Shown: positions 56,335 through 64,000 of the stretch, one piece after another
Position numbering within the stretch: position 1 is the stretch's first letter
How the letters are laid out: each line of letters opens with the position of its first letter
DNA from: Ensifer adhaerens
GTDB lineage: Bacteria > Pseudomonadota > Alphaproteobacteria > Rhizobiales > Rhizobiaceae
Direction of reading: 5' to 3'
Length of the DNA: 64,000 nucleotides
Assembly: GCF_002007205.1 (NCBI RefSeq)
Contig: NZ_LAZS01000005.1
Span: 682,001-746,000, forward strand
Made by a program: the position numbers and the translations under genes
Notes under the pieces: generated by a model
What the model saw: the letters and a program-made list of their open reading frames with translations, nothing else
Databases searched by the model: none
What the model was told of the DNA's origin: nothing

Positions 56335-56622
56335 TCCTTGTCCCTCATGAGTTTTTGTCGCGCAGGTTGTAGATGGCCGACGGGATACCTGCAAGATCAA
56401 CTTCTAGGCAAGTGGACCCGTTTTTCGCTGGTCGTTGTGACGCTGCGCGATCCGTGATAGCCGGTCACACAATCATACGAATCCCGATGATGCGCTCGGT
56501 TGCGTTGCCATTGATTTCGGAGAATTTTCTGTAATTCAGGTGTTCGGGCGCAATCGGCACGCCAAGCGGCGATCGTTTTCAGCCCGCACACGCAAAGATG
56601 GAAGGACACAGGACGTTTTGCC

Positions 56623-57420
56623 ATGCGCTGCCTGGTGATCAATCTCGACCGTTCCCCCGAGCGACTGACCCATATCGGAAGCCAGTTTTCCATTCTCGGC
56701 CTGAATTTCGAGCGCGTCGCAGCAGTCGACGGGCGAGAGCTCGATGATGCCGTGCTGGCAATGCAGCCGGCGTCGAAAGAATGGAAGAGGATGAACAAGG
56801 CGGAAATCGCCTGCTTCATGAGCCATCGAAAGTGCTGGGCGATCATCGCGGAAGGCAGCGATGCCTATGGCGCAGTGATCGAGGACGACGTCTTCTTTTC
56901 GCCGGGCGCCGCCCAGGCGCTCTCGTCGTCGGATTGGATCCCGGCCGAAGTGGGCTTGCTGAAGATCGAAACCTTCAGGCAGAAGGTCTTCCTCAGCCGT
57001 ACCCGTGTGCTCGCCGATGCCGGGCGCTCGATCCACGGATTGAAAGGGTGCCACGTCGGCACGGGCGGCTATGTGATCTCGCAGGGCTATGCAAAGCGGC
57101 TGCTTGAGCTCTCCGAAGGCTCGTTCCCATGCCCTGTCGATCATTTCATGTTCGACGATGAGGTGCCGCGGCCGGACGACTGCCGCATTCATCAGCTCTA
57201 TCCTGCCGTCTGCATCCAGGGCGTGCTGCTCGACAGCGCCGATCCCGCGCATGGAAGCACGATCCGCAAGGCCGGCGCAACGGTTCGCGTCAAGCCGAAG
57301 CTCAAGGCACACCAGAAGCTCTGGCGCGAGTGCATGCGGCTGTCGTTACAGGCAGCGGCGCTGCCGCCGTTCCTTCTGCGCAGCATCCGTTACCGCTGGA
57401 CCAGCGTGCCGTTCGGCTAA
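56623..57420 (+). CDS. Glycosyltransferase family 25 (LPS-type)
   Basis: Cytoplasmic glycosyltransferase of 265 residues. The opening CLVINLDRSPERLTHI, the donor/metal motif IEDD (86-89) in AYGAVIEDDVFF, and CFMSHRKCWAII are GT25 signatures; family members add galactose and related sugars to lipooligosaccharide. It is convergent with the next glycosyltransferase. The acceptor is unknown. Confidence 0.87.
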   Translation: MRCLVINLDRSPERLTHIGSQFSILGLNFERVAAVDGRELDDAVLAMQPASKEWKRMNKAEIACFMSHRKCWAIIAEGSDAYGAVIEDDVFFSPGAAQALSSSDWIPAEVGLLKIETFRQKVFLSRTRVLADAGRSIHGLKGCHVGTGGYVISQGYAKRLLELSEGSFPCPVDHFMFDDEVPRPDDCRIHQLYPAVCIQGVLLDSADPAHGSTIRKAGATVRVKPKLKAHQKLWRECMRLSLQAAALPPFLLRSIRYRWTSVPFG

Positions 57421-57529
57421 GTCGGACGCTGTTCATCGTGGCAGCGTCGCCACGCATCTGCGACTTCTCAGGCCGAAAGACGGGCAGGGCGATCTCACCC
57501 AAGTCCCGTCTTTTCGATGTCCTGCGATG

Positions 57530-58285
57530 TCACGAGTTCAGGATTTCGTGCATCGGACTGCCGGCCGGAACGCCACTTGGCTTCAGGCGGGAATTGCATA
57601 GGTGAAGAAAAGAGGAACGCCTGGTCGCCAGGTCAAGAACGGAAAGCCCGGGTTCGTACAGCAAGCCAGTGCATTCGAAATGCAGATTGTAAAAGGTATC
57701 GATGCTGGACACATGGTTCGTCAGGTCCAACTCGCGCACATAATGCGTCAAAAGTTGCGGGCCGATGACACCCCAAGCCTGATCTGCGACATGAACCGGA
57801 AAGCCGAGCTTTTTCCGCAGTGCCATCTTGTTTCTTTTGCGGCGGGGTAGCCACGGCGGAATGAAATGAAGGTCCTCAGACGCCTCTACGAGCTCTTGCA
57901 ACAAACGGCTTTGCGAAGGAACCTTGAGAACGGCACTGCCGATCAGCTTGGAGCTTTCCCAGGCGAAAATGTAATCAGTTTCCTCAAAAGGCTTCAGGCA
58001 ATACACATCGCAGTCGACATAGAGCCCCAGATTCTCGCGTTGAATGCGATAGCGATAGATATCCGAGGCAAGAGCCAACATGTTGGTTTTTCGGAAAACG
58101 TCGATCTCCTGCAAAGCCATCAGCTTGCTTGCATCGAATAACCTCACGCCTTCAGGCGCATCTTCCGGCATTGCAAACGAATGCAGCACCACGTCATAGC
58201 CATTACGCAAAAACGATCGCAAGCAGGCGGCATGAACAGGGCCAAGCTGCTTGCCGATCCAAACCGTGTTGACAATATTCGACAT
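57530..58285 (-). CDS. GT32-type glycosyltransferase (DXD motif)
   Basis: About 251 residues, starting MSNIVNTVWIGKQLGPVHA. The nucleotide-sugar motif is DCD at 91-93 (LYVDCDVYCLKPF), preceded by LALASDIYRYRIQ, as in OCH1/capsular-polysaccharide transferases. The coding sequence looks A/T-richer than its neighbours, which may indicate transfer. ATG 58285 is well placed; a long in-frame upstream frame is not used. With the GT25 gene it may decorate a surface glycan. Confidence 0.82.
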   Translation of the reverse strand: MSNIVNTVWIGKQLGPVHAACLRSFLRNGYDVVLHSFAMPEDAPEGVRLFDASKLMALQEIDVFRKTNMLALASDIYRYRIQRENLGLYVDCDVYCLKPFEETDYIFAWESSKLIGSAVLKVPSQSRLLQELVEASEDLHFIPPWLPRRKRNKMALRKKLGFPVHVADQAWGVIGPQLLTHYVRELDLTNHVSSIDTFYNLHFECTGLLYEPGLSVLDLATRRSSFLHLCNSRLKPSGVPAGSPMHEILNS

Positions 58286-58680
58286 CAATCCCTCATTGCG
58301 GCGATCCGCTCTAACTAAACAAAAATTGTGGTTTGTAAACGACTTAGAGGGCTTCGACGGTGCTGCTATTCTCGCCCCTGCGCCTTCGTCCTTCCGATTG
58401 GCTGCTCTGCACCAGATAGCGAGCGATCGCGTCGGCGAGGATCCTTCCCGTTTCCCAGCGTGCCCGGTCCCGCCAGTCCCGTCTGCCACGTCTCCCACCC
58501 TGGACTGTTTGCCCTCTCGCATTCTGCGGATCCACGCAGTATATGATCCCTGCCCATGGGGGCGCTTTCGCCCGGCGATGCTGCCCACGGACTTACGACT
58601 AGCCCCTGACCATTTGCGAGATTGTAGCAATCGCCCCCGCGAAACGGTCTGAGAAGGGCTCAAACAAGAGCTGACAAGAG
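58286..58680. other. Intergenic region upstream of dusA
   Basis: 395 bp between divergent genes. A/T-rich near 58310-58345, then GC-rich without a convincing gene. No strong palindrome was seen; it probably holds the promoters of both flanking genes. Confidence 0.35.
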
Positions 58681-59778
58681 ATGATGGAAACGGCGCAAAC
58701 GGCTGAGAACGGGGAAAGGCGCAGGTACTTCAGGGGGCCCGTATTCGCCGTGGCGCCCATGATCGACTGGACGGACCGGCATTATCGCTTCTTCGCGCGG
58801 CAACTGTCGCAGCATGCGCTTCTCTATACCGAGATGATCGTCGCCGAAGCGATCCTGCGGGGTGACCGGCAGAGGCTGCTCGCCTTCGACGTCTGCGAAC
58901 ATCCGGTCGCGCTGCAGCTCGGCGGTAATGATCCGGCGAAGATGGCAGAGGCGGCACGGATCGCCGAAGGCTTCGGCTACGACGAGATCAACATGAATGT
59001 CGGCTGCCCGTCGGACCGGGTGCAGTCCGGCACCTTCGGCGCCTGCCTGATGCAGGAGCCGGAGACGGTGGCGGCCTGCGTTGCGGCGATGAAGGCGGCG
59101 GTGAATATCCCGGTTACGGTCAAATGCCGCATCGGTGTCGACGAACAGGATCCGGAAGTGGCGTTGCGCACGCTCGTGGCAAGGGTGGTGGATGCCGGCA
59201 CGGACGCCGTCTGGGTGCATGCGCGCAAGGCCTGGCTGCAGGGACTGAGCCCGAGGGAAAACCGCGAGATCCCGCCGCTCGACTATGGCCTCGTGCATCG
59301 GCTGAAACAGGAAAATCCCAATCTTTTCATCGGCATCAATGGCGGGCTTCAGACGTTGAATCAGGCCCTTGAACAGCTTCAGCATCTGGATGGTGTGATG
59401 CTCGGCCGCGCCGCCTACCACGACAGCGCGATGCTGACGGCGGCCGATGGCCATTTCCCGCATCCGCTGACCGGCGCCAAGCCCGTCGTGGAAAACGGCG
59501 CCACCTTCTCCGAGCGCGGCCATCGTCTCGATCTCGATTTCTGGGCTGAAGTCCGCGACGCAATGGCGGACCACGCCGCCGCGCATATCGAGAGTGGCGG
59601 GCGCCTGATCCATGTGACCCGTCATATGGTCGGCCTGTTCCAGGGCTGGCCGGGCGCGCGACGTTATCGCCAGATCCTGTCCTCCGATGCGACCCGCCAG
59701 GGCGCGGGGCCGGACGTGATCCACGCGGCCTTCGACGCGGTGTTCGAGGCGACGGCGGCCAAGCAGGCGGCGGAATAG
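58681..59778 (+). CDS. dusA: tRNA-dihydrouridine synthase A
   Basis: FMN-dependent enzyme of 365 residues that reduces U20/U20a in the tRNA D-loop. FAVAPMIDWTDRHYRFFARQ opens the barrel, the catalytic Cys109 lies in NMNVGCPSDRVQSG, and the FMN/phosphate region is INGGLQTL ... GVMLGRAAY. A second ATG at 58684 is possible. Subgroup A is indicated by TDRHYRFFARQLS and HARKAWLQGLSPRENREIPPL. Confidence 0.93.
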   Translation: MMETAQTAENGERRRYFRGPVFAVAPMIDWTDRHYRFFARQLSQHALLYTEMIVAEAILRGDRQRLLAFDVCEHPVALQLGGNDPAKMAEAARIAEGFGYDEINMNVGCPSDRVQSGTFGACLMQEPETVAACVAAMKAAVNIPVTVKCRIGVDEQDPEVALRTLVARVVDAGTDAVWVHARKAWLQGLSPRENREIPPLDYGLVHRLKQENPNLFIGINGGLQTLNQALEQLQHLDGVMLGRAAYHDSAMLTAADGHFPHPLTGAKPVVENGATFSERGHRLDLDFWAEVRDAMADHAAAHIESGGRLIHVTRHMVGLFQGWPGARRYRQILSSDATRQGAGPDVIHAAFDAVFEATAAKQAAE

Positions 59779-60195
59779 GGCGTCGGTATAGATTGCGACA
59801 GGTAAGGCGCGAGGCTCCGCGCGACGTTCGGGGGGCGGTGTCGCAGACCTCTCCACGCGTCACCCTCGGGCTCGACCCGAGGATCCTTGAGGCTGGCAGC
59901 CCAGGAGCAGGCATGCTGCATCGAGGGAAACAGGTGGCGCGCGTGGTTTTGGAGGCTCCAGTCTAGCCCGAGCATGACGGGGGTTGGCTCCTGCACGTCT
60001 CGGCTTTCTCCGTCGGTTCTTCAACAACCTCAAACGAGAGATGCGGCGTGCCCGGTTCTGGATGCTCGGGTCCAGCCCGAGCATGACGGAGGACGTGGAC
60101 GCGTTACGAACGATGTTATTCTTCTTCCCCCAAACGAAAACGGCGCCCCTTGCGGAGCGCCGTTTCCAAATGAATGTCCGACTGGACGATCCGGC
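59779..60195. repeat. Intergenic inverted repeats between dusA and the cold-shock gene
   Basis: Holds three related palindromes: CCCTCGGGCTCGACCCGAGG (59864-59883), a partial copy near 59965-59980, and GATGCTCGGGTCCAGCCCGA (60061-60080). They are of the dispersed rhizobial type. The right end carries the cold-shock terminator. No gene is seen. Confidence 0.6.
60136..60166 (-). terminator. Terminator of the cold-shock gene
   Basis: On the minus strand, AAACGGCGCTCCGC / GCGCCGTTTT forms a hairpin followed by TTTTCGTTTGG. Confidence 0.75.
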
Positions 60196-60408
60196 TTAGG
60201 CAGCCTGGATGTTGACGGCCTTCGGGCCCTTGCCCATGCGATCCGGCTCGGTGTCGAAGGTGACCTGCTGGCCATCCTTGAGGGTCGCGAGGCCAGCGGC
60301 CTGAACGGCGGAGATGTGCACGAACACGTCCTTCGCGCCGCCATCCGGCGTGATGAAGCCGAAGCCCTTGTCCTGGTTGAAGAATTTTACGGTGCCCTTA
60401 GTGGCCAT
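60196..60408 (-). CDS. cspA: Cold-shock domain protein (CspA family)
   Basis: Nucleic-acid chaperone of 70 residues, one OB fold. RNP1 is KGFGFI (14-19) and RNP2 VFVHI (28-32). It starts [15 protein letters not shown] with a GGACTT ribosome site. Several paralogues are usual in rhizobia, so the gene letter is approximate. A long non-coding stretch upstream may be a regulatory leader. Confidence 0.93.
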   Translation of the reverse strand: MATKGTVKFFNQDKGFGFITPDGGAKDVFVHISAVQAAGLATLKDGQQVTFDTEPDRMGKGPKAVNIQAA

Positions 60409-61049
60409 GGAAGAAGTCCTTTTCCTTCAGTCAATTTGCGTTGCCCGCGCCCCCTGGGGGATGTGGGCATCTCGTCTTCCGCTTGCAAGCGGAAAGGCGT
60501 CGAGTGGTCACGATATCGGGGAAAAGACGTCTACGGTGCCGCTGCCGGCGGTCCCAGCACAAGGCCGGGCGCAGTTGAAAGTCCAGTCTCCGGGATAGAA
60601 ATCGCCCGAACGGCGCAAGAAGTGACAGGATTTGCAGAAAAAGGCAAGCGCCTTGTGCGCCGCGCCAAGGCGCGCGGCCTCTGTCTTTGCAAGGCTTTGA
60701 CCGGTTCTCGACGCCCGGCCTGGCGGCGGGCAGAAAAATCGGGGACGGCCCGTTTCTCGACACAATTTCGTCCCGACCGCGACCGAACGTGCGCGCCGCC
60801 GGCGGCCGTTCGCACGTCGGGGTGGAAGGTTTTCGCTTCGCCTGGTCGCTGCCGAAGGCTTCTGGTTCCCCAGGGATAAAGCTTGCGCATATCAGGGATA
60901 ACGCGCAGGTTTTACCGAAGGTTGGTTCCGTCTTCGGCCGCGATGGCTTAGCGATGCCCTGCCGGCCGCAATGCGGGACGGCGTGACGTGCCTGCAGAAT
61001 GCGCCGACGGCCCTGGCCGCGGCGGGAGTGACATACGGAGAGGGACAGC
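60409..61049. other. Long intergenic region upstream of the cold-shock gene
   Basis: 641 bp between divergent cspA and the DnaJ-type gene. Open frames on both strands (for example 60531-60890 minus) have no family resemblance and lack ribosome sites. A CTTCCGCTTGCAAGCGGAAAG palindrome (60477-60496) lies 70-90 bp from cspA and could form a leader hairpin. Confidence 0.45.
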
Positions 61050-61637
61050 GTGATCGACCCTTACGAACTGCTTGGACTGGAACGCGATGCCGACAATCAG
61101 GCAATCCGTAGCGCCTATCGCAAGGCGGCGAAATTGGCGCATCCGGATTCCGGCGGCGATCCCGAACAGTTTGCGCGGCTGCAGGTGGCCTACGAGCTGC
61201 TCAAGGATCCTGTGCGCCGCAAGGTGTATGACGATACCGGCTACGATCCGCAGCTTGCCGATCCGCGCGACCTCAAGGGCCTGATGATGCTGGAAACGCT
61301 GGTCAACGAGTTCATTCTCGACGAGCGCGAGCCGGGCAGCTTCGATCCGGTGGCCGCCATGCGGCGCAAGCTCTCCGACGACATCGTCAAGAGCCGCTTC
61401 CATATCCTCGAGCTCGAGCGTCACCGCGCCCGCGTGCGCAAGCACCTCGACCGCCTCGGCCGCCGGCCGGAGACCGACGTGCTCGGCTCGATGCTGCGGG
61501 CCCGCTCGCGCTCGATCGCCGAGGCGATCAAGAGCACCGACGAGCAGATCAAGACGATCGAGCAGGCGTATGAGATGCTGGAAGGCTATTCCTACGAGCT
61601 GGAGGCGCTGGAGGTGAAGGCGCACGCGGCAGAGTAG
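61050..61637 (+). CDS. DnaJ-domain protein
   Basis: Protein of 195 residues. The N-terminal J domain (about 1-65) has the HPD motif at 31-33 (KLAHPDSGG) needed to stimulate Hsp70 ATPase. It has no Gly/Phe or zinc-finger region; instead there is a helical, Arg/Glu-rich C-terminal domain (about 80-195) likely to form coiled coil. GTG 61050 has GGAGAGGGACAGC upstream. The client is unknown. Confidence 0.85.
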   Translation: MIDPYELLGLERDADNQAIRSAYRKAAKLAHPDSGGDPEQFARLQVAYELLKDPVRRKVYDDTGYDPQLADPRDLKGLMMLETLVNEFILDEREPGSFDPVAAMRRKLSDDIVKSRFHILELERHRARVRKHLDRLGRRPETDVLGSMLRARSRSIAEAIKSTDEQIKTIEQAYEMLEGYSYELEALEVKAHAAE

Positions 61638-61841
61638 GGCCTGCCTGCCTTCCGTACGCTCGACGCGACGAAGGCAACGGTCGCTCCCAAAGCGCGGCGG
61701 CAGCGCCGCGTGTCTCCCGGTCCTGCACCGCCTTCGTGCAGCCACGTGAGCGCAGCAATGCGGGGAAAGGCGTAGCCCTCCCTGCAGGTAGAATGTCGTG
61801 ATCAACGCTGCGGCGGCCAGTTTGCCGTCGACCACCCCTGA

Positions 61842-61867
61842 GGGCGCGGCTGCTGATCGCCGCGCCC
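61842..61867. terminator. Hairpin between DnaJ-type and reductase genes
   Basis: GGGCGCGGC / GCCGCGCCC with an 8-nt loop between two convergent genes. There is only a short T-run, so termination is likely but not certain. Confidence 0.5.
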
Positions 61868-61880
61868 TTCCGCTTTCGCT

Positions 61881-62765
61881 TTACGCCGGCCGTTTCATAA
61901 ACAGCGACAGCGACGCGAAATCGTCGTGCAGGTGGCCGGCCTCGATCGCGCGGCGGAAGACCGTCTGGTAGCCGTCGGTGATCGTCCGGTCGATGCCGCG
62001 GGCTTTCATCAGCTCGACCAGATGGTGGAAGGCGCCGTAGTGCGGCGAGACGGTGGAGAGCGTTTCACCGTCGGCGGCATAGCGCCCGGCGGCGCTACGC
62101 TTGATCAGGTCGGACACCAGGCCGTCGATGACAGGCGCCGTCGCCGACCATTGCTTGCCAAGCGTTTCGAGATCGATCGCCTCGGCGCGAGAAACGGCGA
62201 TCGCCTGCAGGCCGCCGAAGAGCGCGCCCCACATCAGCGCCAGCACGGCGCTGTCGAGCGCGTTGGCAAGGCCCGGATCCTCGCCGATGAACTGCACATT
62301 GCCGCCGAGCGCGCTGAGCACCGCGCGGCTTTCCTCGAAAACAGCGGACGGACCGGAGACGAGCAGCGTGCCCGCCTCGGTGCCGATGAAATCCGGCGTC
62401 GCCAGGATGGCGCCGTCGAGATGGCGGATGCCGTGCCGCGTGGCCCAGGCCTGCACTTCGCGCGCGCCGTCCGGCGTGCCGGAGGTCAGCTCGATGATCA
62501 GCTTGCCCTTGAGGGTGCCAGTAACGTCAGGGGCGCGCAGCAGGCTTTGCGTCGCCTGGTAGTCGCTGACATTGACGATGACGATGTCGGACGCTGCGAC
62601 GGCGTTGCGTACACTGGCCGCCACCTCGGCTCCGGCCGCGGCGAGCGGCGCCGCCTTTGCCGGCGTACGGTTCCACACGGTCGTCGGGTGTCCGGCCTTG
62701 AGCAGTGCATGCGCCAGTGCCGACCCCATCCGCCCCATTCCCAAAACGCTGATTGCAGGTTGCAT
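61881..62765 (-). CDS. NAD(P)-dependent reductase, imine-reductase/3-hydroxyisobutyrate dehydrogenase-like
   Basis: Two-domain oxidoreductase of 294 residues. Rossmann motif VLGMGRMGSALAHALLKAGH is at the N-terminus, followed by TTVWNRTPAKA, which indicates NADPH preference. The helical C-terminal domain with SPHYGAFHHLVELMKARGI resembles imine reductases more than beta-hydroxyacid dehydrogenases. ATG 62765 is chosen over a longer frame. It is divergent from an HxlR regulator with a perfect dyad between. Confidence 0.82.
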   Translation of the reverse strand: MQPAISVLGMGRMGSALAHALLKAGHPTTVWNRTPAKAAPLAAAGAEVAASVRNAVAASDIVIVNVSDYQATQSLLRAPDVTGTLKGKLIIELTSGTPDGAREVQAWATRHGIRHLDGAILATPDFIGTEAGTLLVSGPSAVFEESRAVLSALGGNVQFIGEDPGLANALDSAVLALMWGALFGGLQAIAVSRAEAIDLETLGKQWSATAPVIDGLVSDLIKRSAAGRYAADGETLSTVSPHYGAFHHLVELMKARGIDRTITDGYQTVFRRAIEAGHLHDDFASLSLFMKRPA

Positions 62766-62896
62766 ATCCAGTCTCCATATCCATGGTGCGGGATCGTCGC
62801 TCGCAACGCGCATCCCGCTTCGATTGTTCGAGGCGACGCGTTTGTCGTCGCGGCTGAGACGTAATGTGGGACAATCGGGTCGCAATACGCACCCGC

Positions 62897-62912
62897 GGGT
62901 AAGTGGTTACCC
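62897..62912. promoter_or_regulatory. Candidate HxlR operator
   Basis: GGGTAA-GTGG-TTACCC perfect inverted repeat, 20 bp before the HxlR start and about 130 bp from the reductase start. An ACCCGCGGGT palindrome adjoins it at 62891-62900. Confidence 0.5.
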
Positions 62913-62931
62913 CGGCGTAAGGGAGGATGAC

Positions 62932-63282
62932 GTGACGGATGCCATGGAAAACTGCGGTTTCATGACCGCGCTGCGGGCGATCGAGGGCAAGTGGAAGGTC
63001 GATATCCTCTGCGAACTCGGCAAGGCCGCGCGCCGCTTCGGCCGCCTGCGCCAGGCGATGCCCGCCATCAGCGAAAAGATGCTGGTGCAGCAGCTGCGCG
63101 AACTGGAAGCCGATGGCCTCGTCAGCCGCACCACCTATCCGGAAACGCCGCCAAAGGTGGTCTATTCGCTGACGAAACGCGGTGCCGCGCTGAACGCGGC
63201 GGCCGATGCGCTCTGCAAGTGGGGCGAGGAGTTTGGCGACGACGTGGGGCAGGCCGAGGCGAGGGCGGTTGCGGCGGGCTGA
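62932..63282 (+). CDS. HxlR-family transcriptional regulator
   Basis: Winged-helix regulator of 116 residues. CGFMTALRAIEGKWKVDIL, RFGRLRQAMPAISEKMLVQQLRELEADGLVSR and YSLTKRGAAL are HxlR signatures. Cys8 matches the redox/aldehyde-sensing Cys of the family. GTG 62932 has GGGAGGATGAC upstream. It is divergent from the reductase it probably controls. Confidence 0.88.
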   Translation: MTDAMENCGFMTALRAIEGKWKVDILCELGKAARRFGRLRQAMPAISEKMLVQQLRELEADGLVSRTTYPETPPKVVYSLTKRGAALNAAADALCKWGEEFGDDVGQAEARAVAAG

Positions 63283-63886
63283 CCGCTGCGACGTCAGCGC
63301 GGCCGTGGGCTGGCTCACTTTCGAGCGGCGCTGGAGCCACGATGCCGGCCGCCGCAGCCCTCGATCTGTTGCCCGGGCCGTTCGCCTCGATCTGGCGGCT
63401 GCAGCCCTATGTAACTCCATCCTGCTTGTCACAGGGACTCAGTAGCCATGCGGCCGCACGACGGAAAACTGCGCCGGCACACTGGGGCTCACAATTTTGG
63501 CAGCGGGCCCTTCGCGCCGCAGGCGCGGCGCTGCTGGATTCCCGTGACAAGCACAGGAATGAGGGCGGTCGGGTAATCCCGGCACGTCTTCGGCAACGGT
63601 GGTGACGCTGTGACCCGCCTCCATCAGAGCGCCGCGATCCGGTCACCGTGGTCACGCCCATGCGGCCACGATCTCTGCGGCTGCATCCCCCTCTCCACCC
63701 TCATCTCTGGTGCCTGTCACAGAGATCCAGCCGCCGCGCGTCGGCGCGGCAGGAGATGCCGAGCCAACGCGCCCAGGCTCTTAGGTCTACCGACGCATCC
63801 CCTCGCGCCGCAGCTGCGGCGCGGCCGGATTCCGATGACGAGCACCGGGTGGAGGGCGGTGAGGCTTTGGTCGTCGCGGAGAACCG
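63283..63886. repeat. Repeat-rich intergenic region
   Basis: 604 bp without a supported gene. Two palindromic blocks (about 63415-63570 and 63694-63860) carry TGCTTGTCACAGG / GTGACAAGCACAGG arms related to the multi-hairpin element at 41 and 47.7 kb, with GC-rich inner palindromes such as GCGCCGCAGCTGCGGCGC. Confidence 0.6.
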
Positions 63887-64000
63887 CTACTTCACCACGG
63901 CATGGCGCTTGCGGCCGAGGGAGAGGCGGATCGGACCCGAAACGATTGTCACCATCGTCTCGGCATCCTCCACGACCTCGCCATCGATGCGGACGCCGCG
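63887..64000 (-). CDS. tyrS: C-terminus of a probable tyrosyl-tRNA synthetase (S4-like domain, partial)
   Basis: The last 37 codons of a minus-strand gene that continues beyond the window. RGVRIDGEVVEDAETMV and the ending GRKRHAVVK match the S4 RNA-binding tail of bacterial TyrRS. The stop is TAG at 63887-63889. Too little is visible to exclude another S4-domain protein. Confidence 0.65.
   Translation of the reverse strand, partial: RGVRIDGEVVEDAETMVTIVSGPIRLSLGRKRHAVVK

Noticed and set aside
60531-60890. 119-codon minus-strand frame upstream of cspA
   Set aside because: Arg/Ala/Pro-rich composition, no ribosome site, no family; treated as non-coding leader.

Overview
The window looks like chromosomal DNA of a member of the Rhizobiaceae, most like Ensifer/Sinorhizobium. 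Supporting signs are the high GC content, a very-long-chain fatty acid cluster ending in lpxXL, fixNOQP/fixGHIS-type cbb3 oxidase genes with FNR/FixK boxes, DUF982 and other small rhizobial proteins, and RIME-like intergenic palindromes. No tRNA, rRNA, CRISPR array, insertion sequence or prophage was seen. The genus call is inference from gene content.

Layout. 1-4.3 kb: the end of the acpXL-type operon (fabF2, fabF1, a zinc-type dehydrogenase, lpxXL) that makes the C28 acyl chain of lipid A and attaches it. 4.6-6.7 kb: a PAS protein, an acetyltransferase and a hemerythrin-like protein. 6.9-10.3 kb: ccoNOQP, the high-affinity cbb3 oxidase. 10.7-17.4 kb: an accessory block with an MFS exporter and its likely regulator, a PIG-L-type deacetylase, small VOC and SRPBCC proteins, an AraC regulator and an amino-acid:cation symporter. 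It separates ccoNOQP from ccoGHIS (17.6-22.1 kb). 22.3-26.5 kb: gnd and an ABC-F ATPase.

26.6-39.0 kb: a LacI-family regulator diverges from a sugar ABC transporter followed by a GH2 beta-mannosidase, a D-lyxose/D-mannose isomerase, a sugar-phosphate-isomerase-like protein, a Gfo/Idh/MocA dehydrogenase and an aldo/keto reductase. The likely logic is uptake of beta-mannosides, release of mannose, then isomerisation to fructose. 39.2-43.6 kb: a TakP-like TRAP transporter in two pieces (dctP separate, dctQM on the other strand) with a cupin. 44.0-45.6 kb: a GH43 xylosidase-like enzyme preceded by an operator-like site resembling those of the mannoside operon.

45.7-51.2 kb: zinc homeostasis. A COG0523 GTPase, znuA, and the divergent znuCB-zur operon share Zur-box-like palindromes. 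51.2-56.3 kb: a gamma carbonic anhydrase, an FAH-family protein and a run of small, poorly known proteins (DUF982, two lipoproteins, a 40-residue membrane protein). 56.6-58.3 kb: two convergent glycosyltransferases. 58.7-63.3 kb: dusA, a cold-shock gene, a DnaJ-domain protein, and a divergent reductase/HxlR pair. The window closes on the 3' end of a gene that resembles tyrS. Dispersed hairpin-rich repeats sit near 2.1, 10.4, 41.0, 47.8, 59.9 and 63.4-63.9 kb.
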